Assembly: GCA_016181565.1 (NCBI GenBank)
Contig: JACOZA010000008.1
Coordinates: 1 to 6,785, forward strand
Direction of reading: 5' to 3'
Source: Candidatus Sungiibacteriota bacterium
GTDB lineage: Bacteria; Patescibacteriota; Minisyncoccia; Sungbacterales; JACQCQ01
Length of the DNA stretch: 6,785 nt
The notes beneath the pieces were generated by a model. That model was not told where the DNA came from. It made no database searches and worked only from the letters and a program-made list of their open reading frames with translations. Positions 1-6,266 of the stretch are shown here, piece by piece. Both the position numbers and the translations under genes were made by a program. Position 1 is the first letter of the stretch, and the number at the start of each line of letters is the position of its first letter.

Positions 1-75
1 GAGTCCGCTAACCGTGAAAAGCGCTATCAAGGCAAGGAATACTATATCGGCGAAGAATGATCGCAGCTTGATCAT
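1..75 (-). CDS. ftsW: Probable FtsW/RodA/SpoVE-family lipid II polymerase, N-terminal fragment (runs off the window)
   Basis: Only 25 codons are visible. The ATG (73-75) overlaps the TGA of murD in an ATGA arrangement, and the frame stays open to base 1. The peptide starts MIKLRSFFADIVFLALIALF and continues into TVSGL: a short basic cytoplasmic head followed by a hydrophobic segment, as in the first membrane helix of SEDS-family proteins. FtsW polymerises lipid II into septal glycan strands at the division site. No catalytic or SEDS signature residue lies inside the window, so the call rests on the membrane-like N-terminus plus position: ftsW follows murD in many dcw clusters. It could be another membrane protein. 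A GGTGG stretch 13-17 bases upstream is only a poor ribosome binding site, so reinitiation after murD is the likely mode of translation. Confidence 0.6.
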   Translation of the reverse strand, partial: MIKLRSFFADIVFLALIALFTVSGL

Positions 76-1400
76 GTGGGCAATTTATCCACCGCGCGCT
101 TAAATTCATTACCGCGATGAAATTCGTGATGGAATAAGTTAAAACTTGCAGCGCCCGGCGACAAAAGAATGATATCACCATATTCCGCAGCGCCGAATGC
201 CTTGCGGACCGCCTCGCCCATGGAGGCTGCGGATGTCACTTTCTTCTGCGCCTCATTTTTTAGATGACTCGTAATTTGATCACTGGCGTCACCCGGCAGC
301 AAATATACCCGCGCTGCATGCCGCTCAATCGCGCGCGCTAAAATACCAAAAGGCATTCCTCCCTTATCCACTCCTCCGGCAATGAGAATGATTGCTCCCC
401 GTCGTGCCATAATTGCTACATCGGCGGCTGCGGCCGTGGGTGTCGTGGCCGAGGTATCGTTAACAAATCTTACGCCGCGTTTTACGCGAATAAGCTGCAT
501 CCGGCCCTCTAGGGGTTTGAATTTTCGTAAAGCTCTTTTGCATTTTGACAGGGGAACCTTGAGAAGTTTGGCGACAGACAGCGCGAGCAGGGCCGCGTCA
601 GCCATATGAGCCACTAAGGCGGGATTTAGCTTTGACATTGAAGCTCTTTGCTTCGACTCCGCCGCCACTTGGATTTTCTTGGCTTTGACGTGAGCCAGGA
701 ATCCCTGCAGTCCCCGCCCCCTGGGTATAATCACGCAGTCGCCCGGTTGCTGGAACCGCGTGATATATGTTTTAGCCTTTTTATATTCCGCCAGGCTTCT
801 GTAACGATTAAGATGATCCGGCGAAAATGAGGTTATTACGGCAATCTGCGGGCTTTTTCTAATCAATGCCAGATCCTCGAGCTGAAAACTGGAAAGTTCT
901 AAAACAATGCAGTCTGCTTTTTGGGCCTCGTCTAGCAAATCCAGTACTGATTTGCGAATATTTCCGCCATAGACAACGCGCTTGAAGTGTGATCGCAGAA
1001 GCAGAGCGATGAGGGCCGTCGTTGTCGACTTGCCCTTAGTGCCGGTAACGCCGATAATCGGGCGCTCCACTCTCTCAAAAAAAATACTGATATCGGTTAA
1101 AACAGGTATGCCGCGCTTTCGGGCATGGCGTAAGTACGGCGAAGAATAAGGTACGCCCGGGTTTTTGATTATCGCATCGCGGTTCTCAAAATCTTTGAAA
1201 CGATGCTTTCCCAAAACATAGCGAATATTTGAACGTCGAGGGATGCGGCGCATCGTCGGCGCCAGCGTTTTCCTGTCGCGTAAATCAGTTATACAAATTT
1301 CCCGAGCGCCCTCGCGAAGCAAAAAACGGACTGCTCCCAATCCCCCGCCGTGCAGCCCTAATCCTATTACTGTTATCCTTTTCCCGCGGAATGAAAACAT
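72..1400 (-). CDS. murD: UDP-N-acetylmuramoyl-L-alanine--D-glutamate ligase (MurD)
   Basis: This cytoplasmic ATP-dependent ligase adds D-glutamate to UDP-MurNAc-L-Ala, the second stem-peptide step. It has 442 residues, a normal MurD length. The N-terminal Rossmann-like domain has GLGLHGGG near residues 13-20. The central ATPase domain has the P-loop GTGTKGKST-type motif (TGTKGKST, about 119-126), GGN (about 145-147), ELSSFQLE (168-175, typical of MurD), SPDHLNRY (193-200) and YKKAK (206-210), whose last Lys matches the carbamylated Lys of E. coli MurD. The C-terminal domain has NDTSATTP (314-321), AGGVDKGG (341-348, the Lys that contacts D-Glu), and SPGAASF followed by RGNEF. Oddity: the usual NDSKATN Lys is Ser317. 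The start gives a textbook N-terminus; an AGG five to seven bases upstream of ATG is a weak ribosome binding site. It lies 36 bases after the amidohydrolase gene and overlaps the next start by 4 bases. Confidence 0.96.
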   Translation of the reverse strand: MFSFRGKRITVIGLGLHGGGLGAVRFLLREGAREICITDLRDRKTLAPTMRRIPRRSNIRYVLGKHRFKDFENRDAIIKNPGVPYSSPYLRHARKRGIPVLTDISIFFERVERPIIGVTGTKGKSTTTALIALLLRSHFKRVVYGGNIRKSVLDLLDEAQKADCIVLELSSFQLEDLALIRKSPQIAVITSFSPDHLNRYRSLAEYKKAKTYITRFQQPGDCVIIPRGRGLQGFLAHVKAKKIQVAAESKQRASMSKLNPALVAHMADAALLALSVAKLLKVPLSKCKRALRKFKPLEGRMQLIRVKRGVRFVNDTSATTPTAAAADVAIMARRGAIILIAGGVDKGGMPFGILARAIERHAARVYLLPGDASDQITSHLKNEAQKKVTSAASMGEAVRKAFGAAEYGDIILLSPGAASFNLFHHEFHRGNEFKRAVDKLPT

Positions 1401-1436
1401 GATGCCTGGGAGCAGAGCGCCTCTATTTCCTCTGTT

Positions 1437-3005
1437 TTATTTTCTTCGGAGTACTTTCCCGGGGCGATTGCCGGTCATTGCGCCGCCCGAAACGACGACG
1501 GCGCCGTTCACAATCACATAGGGAATGCCGCCGGGGAAGAGATACGGATTCTCATACGTGGCCCGGTCACGGATAGTATCTGGAGAGAGCACGACTATAT
1601 CGGCTGCGTATTTCTCGGCGATCAATCCCCGGTTGGGTATGCCTAAGAAACGCGCCGGCAAAGAGGTGGCTTTAATCACCGCTTCCTCCCAGCTAAGTAT
1701 CTTTTCTTGATTCACGTAGCGGTAAAAATATCTTGGGAAAGTGCCAAATGAACGCGGGTGCGGCAAAAGATAGCCATCGGAAACGTCAGAAAAGCCGCTG
1801 CCGTTAGTGGCCACAACCGCTGTCGCGTTTCTCACTGCCCGCGCGATATTTTTTCGGTGGATGGTCTTCCCGATAATTGACACGCGGCCGCTGTTGGCGA
1901 CCAGCAGCTCAATCATGGTATCCTCTGGGCTTAATCCCGAACGGATCGCCAAGTCAGCGATAGTTTTGCCGGGACTGATGCCGTCTTCGGCTTCAGCCAC
2001 CCGAATGCGGTCGAAATGCAATGTCAGCCCGGCTAAATCCTCAACAATGGTGGGGCGTATGCTTCGGTCACGCAAGCGTTCGATCATATGGCCGAATCCT
2101 CCTTCGCGCACCCAGGGGGAAAGCAGCGCCGAGAGCTGTGAGCCAGTACTGGCGTAGGGAGAGACGTCAAATATCACATCTTCGCCAGACTTTTGGGTGC
2201 GTTCAATCATCTTGAGGGCCCGCTTCATGAGCGGCCAGGCTTTTCTCCCGATAGCTTTGAGGTGAGAGATTGATACCGGGACTTTAGCGCCATGCGCGAT
2301 CTGCAGCGCTTCGTTGACGCTGGCGATAAGGGATATGCCTTCGTTCCGCAGGTGAGTTTTATAAATCCCGCCCTCTGATTTTAAAACTTTAGATATCTCG
2401 ATTAATTCATCGGGGGTCGCGGGCGCTTCATGCGACGCGCTTAGGTTTGTAGACAGCCCGAATGCGCCTTCGCGGATAGCCGTCTTTAGCAACAGTTTGA
2501 GACTCGAGAGTTCTTCAAGGCTTAAAACTCGCTGTTCCTCCCCAATCACGCCTCTGCGGAGCGTCCCGTGGCCAACCAAGGTGCCAAAATTGACTGCGGG
2601 GCGGATTTTTTCCACTTCTTTTAAGAACTCCGACACGGAAATCCAGTTGACGTTAATCGAGGAGGTGGGCGCCCATTTGCGAATGGCATGAATGGTATCG
2701 GCGGTTACCAACGGCGCTAAAGAAACTCCGCAATTCCCGCCGATAATGGTAGTTATGCCCTGACGAACCAAACTATCAAGCCCGGGAGTATGGAAGAGTG
2801 CTGCGGTGACATCAGAATGATTAGTAATATCGATGAATCCCGGGACCACATAGTGTCCAGCGGCGTCAATGACCGTTTGGGCGCTGGCCGCGCTTAAGTT
2901 TCCGATTTTTACGATCGTTCCTTGATCGGCGGCTATATCGGCGCTGAAGGCGGGCTTTCCCGTTCCGTCAATGATTTGTCCGTTTTTTACCAGAAGATCG
3001 TACAT
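1437..3005 (-). CDS. Amidohydrolase of the N-acyl-D-amino-acid deacylase (D-aminoacylase) type, altered active site
   Basis: 522 residues, full length for this metallo-dependent TIM-barrel family, whose known members remove acyl groups from N-acyl-D-amino acids. Supporting marks are the beta-sandwich start (LLVKNGQIIDGTG), VVPGFID (53-59), GGNCGVSLAPL (89-99) with the bridging Cys92, GHGTLRRGVIG (145-155), KTHLRNEG with His218, SISHLK with His248, HPRSFGTFPRY (416-426), and a closing IPYVIVNGAVVVSGG then TGNRPGKVLRR. Two expected catalytic residues differ: the first His of HxH is Thr61 (sequence DITNHSD, His63 kept), and the Asp of the usual S-D-G motif is Asn401 (VATNGSG). The substrate loop after GLST also departs from the usual form. 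It may therefore be inactive or do different chemistry; the specific substrate is unknown. It starts 6 bases after mraY with no clear Shine-Dalgarno, only an A-rich TAAAAAAATATG junction. No signal peptide is seen, so it is probably cytoplasmic. Confidence 0.88.
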   Translation of the reverse strand: MYDLLVKNGQIIDGTGKPAFSADIAADQGTIVKIGNLSAASAQTVIDAAGHYVVPGFIDITNHSDVTAALFHTPGLDSLVRQGITTIIGGNCGVSLAPLVTADTIHAIRKWAPTSSINVNWISVSEFLKEVEKIRPAVNFGTLVGHGTLRRGVIGEEQRVLSLEELSSLKLLLKTAIREGAFGLSTNLSASHEAPATPDELIEISKVLKSEGGIYKTHLRNEGISLIASVNEALQIAHGAKVPVSISHLKAIGRKAWPLMKRALKMIERTQKSGEDVIFDVSPYASTGSQLSALLSPWVREGGFGHMIERLRDRSIRPTIVEDLAGLTLHFDRIRVAEAEDGISPGKTIADLAIRSGLSPEDTMIELLVANSGRVSIIGKTIHRKNIARAVRNATAVVATNGSGFSDVSDGYLLPHPRSFGTFPRYFYRYVNQEKILSWEEAVIKATSLPARFLGIPNRGLIAEKYAADIVVLSPDTIRDRATYENPYLFPGGIPYVIVNGAVVVSGGAMTGNRPGKVLRRK

Positions 3006-3011
3006 ATTTTT

Positions 3012-4085
3012 TTAGCGTCCGATAAGCGCGATTACCATGCCCATGATGGCAAATACCACGCTGACGACCCAAAATCTCATTGTTACCTTATGGCCCGGCC
3101 AACCTCTGGCCTCAAAATGGTGGTGAATGGGCGCCACCAGGAATATTTTTTTGCCGCGCCAGCGCTTCGACGCAAACTGGATTATCACCGAGAGCGATTC
3201 GATGACAAGCAGAAACCCGATGATGGGCAGTACGGCTACCGAATCGGTAAGGAAGGCAACGGTGGTGAGCGCAACCGTTAAACCCATGGTTCCGGTTTCA
3301 GACATATAGAAACGCGCCGGAGGAATGTTAAACCACAGGAACGCCAAGATCGCGCCGGCTGTGACAATGCAAAATGTCGCGAGGTCAATTTGTCCCTGGA
3401 AGAATGCGATGCCGCCGTAGGCCGCAAAAATTGACGCAAATACGCCGCCCGAAAGTCCGTCGATACCGTCAATGACCCCGCCGGAAAATGTCGCGAGCGT
3501 TACAAGAATGAAGAGCGGTATGTACCAGCCGTCGATATAAAAATCCCCCAGGAAGGGAATATAAATAGTTCGCCAATCCAGCTTAAAGTAAAACCAGTAT
3601 GCTCCCGCTGCTGCAATTAGGGTTATAAATGCAATGCGGCGGGCGAGCCCCATTCCCCCGCCCCGGTAGCTTCCGCGCTCATAGATCTGGAACAAATCAT
3701 CCGCCAGGCCCAGCCCTGCCGCTGCTACAAACATGAAAAATGGCAGCCAGGTTTGATTACGCGAAAGAAAGTTAAGTTTATCAAGAATAGGAGAACTGGT
3801 GATAAGAGCGATCACCCAGAAAAGCAATGCGACGAGTACCGCGGTGAGCCAAATGAGAAGCCCTCCGAGGCGCGGCGTCGAAACTTCTTTTTCTTTATGC
3901 AGTGAATGGAAAATTGGCGTCCCGCTGCCGTCAGCCGCCATGGTGCGCGCCGATTTTCGCCACAGGCGGTGTTTATACAGAAAATTTGTCAAGATCGGGG
4001 TCCAAGCCATCGCCGCCACAAAGCTAAAAGCCCCCAAGCCGAAGACTTTCAAGACATTCAGAATTAACTCGCGTTCAGATCCCAT
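3012..4085 (-). CDS. mraY: Phospho-N-acetylmuramoyl-pentapeptide-transferase (MraY), divergent
   Basis: A 357-residue polytopic membrane protein with about ten hydrophobic segments, the usual MraY length. MraY transfers phospho-MurNAc-pentapeptide from UDP to undecaprenyl phosphate, making lipid I on the inner face of the membrane. Visible motifs are TPRLGG (70-75), LADD (Asp129/Asp130 of the DDxxK loop, here DDLFQ), GGVIDGIDGLSGG (202-214, Asp206 and Asp209), WFNIPPARFYMSETG (251-265), and APIHHHFEARGWPGHK (318-333) followed by RFW. The HHHF..GW..RFW signature separates MraY from WecA/TagO relatives. Oddities: Asn before DGIDG is Gly203; the metal-binding Asp of the usual GDTG/GDVG motif is Glu263; TPRLGG replaces the usual PTMGG and is more WecA-like. 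It begins 29 bases after the carboxypeptidase gene, where a TATAAT hexamer lies, and has only an AGG as weak ribosome binding site. Confidence 0.92.
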   Translation of the reverse strand: MGSERELILNVLKVFGLGAFSFVAAMAWTPILTNFLYKHRLWRKSARTMAADGSGTPIFHSLHKEKEVSTPRLGGLLIWLTAVLVALLFWVIALITSSPILDKLNFLSRNQTWLPFFMFVAAAGLGLADDLFQIYERGSYRGGGMGLARRIAFITLIAAAGAYWFYFKLDWRTIYIPFLGDFYIDGWYIPLFILVTLATFSGGVIDGIDGLSGGVFASIFAAYGGIAFFQGQIDLATFCIVTAGAILAFLWFNIPPARFYMSETGTMGLTVALTTVAFLTDSVAVLPIIGFLLVIESLSVIIQFASKRWRGKKIFLVAPIHHHFEARGWPGHKVTMRFWVVSVVFAIMGMVIALIGR

Positions 4086-4106
4086 GATAAGCCTATATCT
4101 TGGCTC

Positions 4107-4112
4107 ATTATA
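4107..4112 (-). promoter_or_regulatory. Candidate -10 box (TATAAT) before mraY
   Basis: On the minus strand the carboxypeptidase-mraY gap contains a perfect TATAAT, 21 bases upstream of the mraY ATG. Upstream, TTCAAA at a 16-base spacing matches only four of six positions of TTGACA, and there is no extended TGn. It could be an internal promoter giving mraY and the genes after it extra transcription, or a chance hexamer in a short AT-rich gap. The transcript leader would be very short. Confidence 0.25.
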
Positions 4113-4114
4113 GA

Positions 4115-5044
4115 CTATTTTGGTGCGCTTTGAAATGCGCGGCGCGTCGCATTTAGAAGCGTTTCGCCGTCACGAAAGCGGTCAGGTGAGCGCAAGAGGA
4201 TTATGTAAATATCTTCGGGGAATTCGGTTAAACGGTATTTGATCGCTAGCGCCCCCAGGGCCTCATCGGTCAGGCCGGTCTTAATACCAAGCAGTCCCGG
4301 ATAGGAGACCAAGAGACTCGAACTTTTAATTTTGTAGCTCTTTCCCGATAAGGTCTGGATGTGCGAGGGAGGCGTGGCCGTGCCGTCCCAAAAGTTCGGA
4401 TAGCGCCTGTCGATATAAGCTAAGAGTTTGGCCAGGTCAGCAGCCGTGGAGTAGTGCGCGGCCCCGTCCAGGCCGGTGGGATTTTCAAAGTGTGTGTTCG
4501 CCATACCCAGCGGCAAGGCTTTCTGGTTCATGCCCTGTATGAATGCTTCCCGAGGGGCGAGACCTGGGTTAAGGAGCGGGCCGATTGCGGCTGCGATTGC
4601 CTCCGCCACGTCATTATCGGACTCGACAAGCAGGAGCGTTTTCGCAGTCTCTTGGGTAATGGTTTCCCCCGCTGCCAGGCTGCTTTGTTTTGGTAATGCG
4701 CGTTTTGCGAGATCAGACAGCAGAATTACCGCATTCTCCCCGCGTTCTTCGAGGATAAGAGCTGTCATGATTTTCGTGAGACTTGCCATCGGCACTCTGG
4801 CTGCGGCGTTTTGGCGTTTCAGTACTACTTCGGAGGCGGTGGTAATAATAAATGATTCGGCTTTTACTCCGTCCGTGTTAATGGCCGGCAGGCTGATGCC
4901 GGCGGCATAGTGGGGGCTGATTTTGACTGCGGTCGCCACTGCCGCCTGCTGCAGTGACTGGCTTTCGCGCACAATCAATACTGATGTTCCCAAAAGAGAA
5001 ATTGCGAAAACAATTATGCTTGAGGCTATGCGCCCTAGGCTCAT
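4115..5044 (-). CDS. D-alanyl-D-alanine carboxypeptidase, peptidase S11 / PBP5 family, N-terminally anchored
   Basis: A serine penicillin-binding protein that removes the terminal D-Ala from peptidoglycan pentapeptides outside the membrane, limiting cross-linking. All three active-site motifs are present: SxxK as Ser88-Leu-Thr-Lys91 (ASLTKIMTAL), SxN as Ser142-Asp-Asn144 (VESDNDVAEA), and KTG at 255-257 (GIKTGLT). ENPTGLDG (187-194) is also typical of S11 enzymes. The N-terminus has Arg5 followed by a hydrophobic stretch (about 7-25) with no convincing signal-peptidase site, so it is probably an uncleaved membrane anchor. At 309 residues it stops soon after the transpeptidase-like domain and lacks the C-terminal beta domain and amphipathic helix of DacA/PBP5. 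Its ATG overlaps the scpB TGA by 4 bases (ATGA), and no Shine-Dalgarno precedes it, implying coupling to scpB. DacA, DacB (Bacillus type) and DacF-like names are all possible, so no symbol is given. Confidence 0.93.
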   Translation of the reverse strand: MSLGRIASSIIVFAISLLGTSVLIVRESQSLQQAAVATAVKISPHYAAGISLPAINTDGVKAESFIITTASEVVLKRQNAAARVPMASLTKIMTALILEERGENAVILLSDLAKRALPKQSSLAAGETITQETAKTLLLVESDNDVAEAIAAAIGPLLNPGLAPREAFIQGMNQKALPLGMANTHFENPTGLDGAAHYSTAADLAKLLAYIDRRYPNFWDGTATPPSHIQTLSGKSYKIKSSSLLVSYPGLLGIKTGLTDEALGALAIKYRLTEFPEDIYIILLRSPDRFRDGETLLNATRRAFQSAPK

Positions 5045-5613
5045 GCGGCGGGGTTTTTATTATGGTTGGCGGCGTCGGCTTCAATGCTCTTTTCATCTTC
5101 GGGAGCAGGAACCGGCGCTTTATGGAATGACTCCCACTCCGGGAGTTCTCCGATGTTCTCCAGTCCGAGATGTTTGATGAAGTCTACGCTTACTCTATAG
5201 AGGTAGGAGCGCGCATCTTTGGGGTTTTCCATCCGTTCAATCAATCCCCGGAGGAGGAGACTCCGCAGAATAAAAGAAGAATTTACCCCGCGGATGTATT
5301 CTATTTCGGTGCGAGTGAGCGGCCCTTTATAGGCGATGATCGAAAGCACTTCGAGAGCCGCTTTGGAAAGTTCATCGCTGAATTCACTTTTAACCAGTGA
5401 CTCGATGGCGTCGCTCGCCTCGGGGGCAGTGCCCAGCTGCCAGGCATCATTATGCCGGATTAGGCGGATGCCGCGGCCGGCGTAGTCAGATTTCAGTTCC
5501 TCGAGCGCTGATTCAACGGCTCCGATTTTTACGCCAAGAATTTTTGCAAATCGCGCCGCTCCCACCGGCTCGCCGCTCATAAATAAAATGGCTTCAATCT
5601 TTGATTTCAGCAT
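5041..5613 (-). CDS. scpB: Segregation and condensation protein B (ScpB)
   Basis: ScpB is the kite subunit of the bacterial SMC-ScpAB condensin; as a dimer it binds the middle of ScpA and helps organise and segregate the chromosome. The 190-residue length is normal. It has the usual two winged-helix domains: the first about 1-75, starting KSKIEAILFMSGEPV (4-18), the second from about 82 with LSKAALEVLSIIAYKGPLTR (82-101), then RGVNS and LLLRGLIE (120-127) and the closing VDFIKHLGL (143-151). The KGPLTR-xEIE-x-IRGVNS block is the most diagnostic. After about residue 160 the tail is acidic, Asn/Ala-rich and probably disordered. The start is 5 bases downstream of the scpA stop, and the stop overlaps the next ATG. 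No strong ribosome binding site is visible. The SMC partner is not in the window. Confidence 0.95.
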   Translation of the reverse strand: MLKSKIEAILFMSGEPVGAARFAKILGVKIGAVESALEELKSDYAGRGIRLIRHNDAWQLGTAPEASDAIESLVKSEFSDELSKAALEVLSIIAYKGPLTRTEIEYIRGVNSSFILRSLLLRGLIERMENPKDARSYLYRVSVDFIKHLGLENIGELPEWESFHKAPVPAPEDEKSIEADAANHNKNPAA

Positions 5614-5618
5614 GGCGG

Positions 5619-6266
5619 CTACTTAGTGTTCTCAGCTTTCACGATTATATCCCGAAATAATTCTTTTTGATGCAAGGTGACCAGTTTTTGTTTCGCCAGT
5701 TCCAGTATTGCCAGAAACGAGACGATGATGTCGACTTTTTCCTTGCTGCCCTTTACAATTTCAGAAAAAGCGCGTTCCAGGCGGCGGGTAAGGCGTTGCT
5801 GAATGTCGCGAATCCTTTCTTCGAGCGATATCACTTTTCGTAGTTTTTCTTCCGCGAGCTTTTGCAGTTGAGGCAAGGCGCGGAGCACCGCGGCAAAAGC
5901 TTCCCAAAAACCGCCGGCGGTCAATTTCGGCGTGATCTCTTCTGCGAGTATTTTCAGGCGTCGATAGAGCTCAAGCCGACGTTCCAGGTCTTCAATGGAT
6001 TCCTCTTCTTCTTGGCTAAGCTCAAGATGCGGCAAGAGCGAGCGCGATTTGATGAGCATCAGCTGGGCCGCAATAACTAAAAATTCAGCCAAGGCTTCCT
6101 GATCAACGACTTTCATCGCTTTAACCTTTGCCAGAAACTCATCTGTTACGCCCGCCAGCGAAATCTCATTGATAGGCAATTTTTCGCGCTCAATTAAATC
6201 CAGGAGCAAATCGAGCGGTCCCTGAAAGCGTTCCTGTTTTATATCAAAATCGATGGCCGGCCTCAT
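5619..6266 (-). CDS. scpA: Segregation and condensation protein A (ScpA, kleisin)
   Basis: ScpA is the kleisin that closes the SMC ring by joining the neck of one SMC subunit to the head of the other, and carries the ScpB dimer. At 215 residues it is slightly shorter than many family members (about 240-260). The N-terminal domain has the hallmark FQGPLDLLLDLIEREKL (14-30) and LVIAAQLMLIKSRSLLP (63-79). An acidic stretch follows (SQEEEESIEDLE, about 84-95) and then a helical, Lys/Arg/Glu-rich linker where ScpB binds. The C-terminal winged helix has VSFLAILELAKQKLV (182-196) and then QKELFRDI, the SMC-head contact. Its ATG shares one base with the aspS stop (TGATG). Only a weak CGGA lies upstream, so translation probably depends on aspS. 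The small gap to scpB is the usual arrangement of the pair. Confidence 0.95.
   Translation of the reverse strand: MRPAIDFDIKQERFQGPLDLLLDLIEREKLPINEISLAGVTDEFLAKVKAMKVVDQEALAEFLVIAAQLMLIKSRSLLPHLELSQEEEESIEDLERRLELYRRLKILAEEITPKLTAGGFWEAFAAVLRALPQLQKLAEEKLRKVISLEERIRDIQQRLTRRLERAFSEIVKGSKEKVDIIVSFLAILELAKQKLVTLHQKELFRDIIVKAENTK

Noticed and set aside
1414..1424. Small hairpin (AGAG-CGC-CTCT) in the gap between the amidohydrolase gene and murD, considered as a terminator
   Set aside because: The stem is only four base pairs and no T-run follows on the coding strand, so it does not meet the form of an intrinsic terminator.
3006..3013. Seven-A run spanning the mraY stop and the amidohydrolase start, considered as slippage producing a fusion
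   Set aside because: The mraY stop is at its normal family length and the amidohydrolase has a natural N-terminus directly after, so a fusion is not needed to explain either gene.
3278..3472. 64-codon minus-strand frame inside mraY
   Set aside because: It is an out-of-frame shadow of mraY with no recognisable domain.
4476..4910. 144-codon open frame on the plus strand (with a 60- to 119-codon set elsewhere, such as 1807-2157, 2922-3281 and 3799-4113)
   Set aside because: Each lies antisense to a well-supported conserved gene, has low-complexity or unrecognisable protein sequence, and no gene context. They are shadow frames from the codon bias of the real genes.
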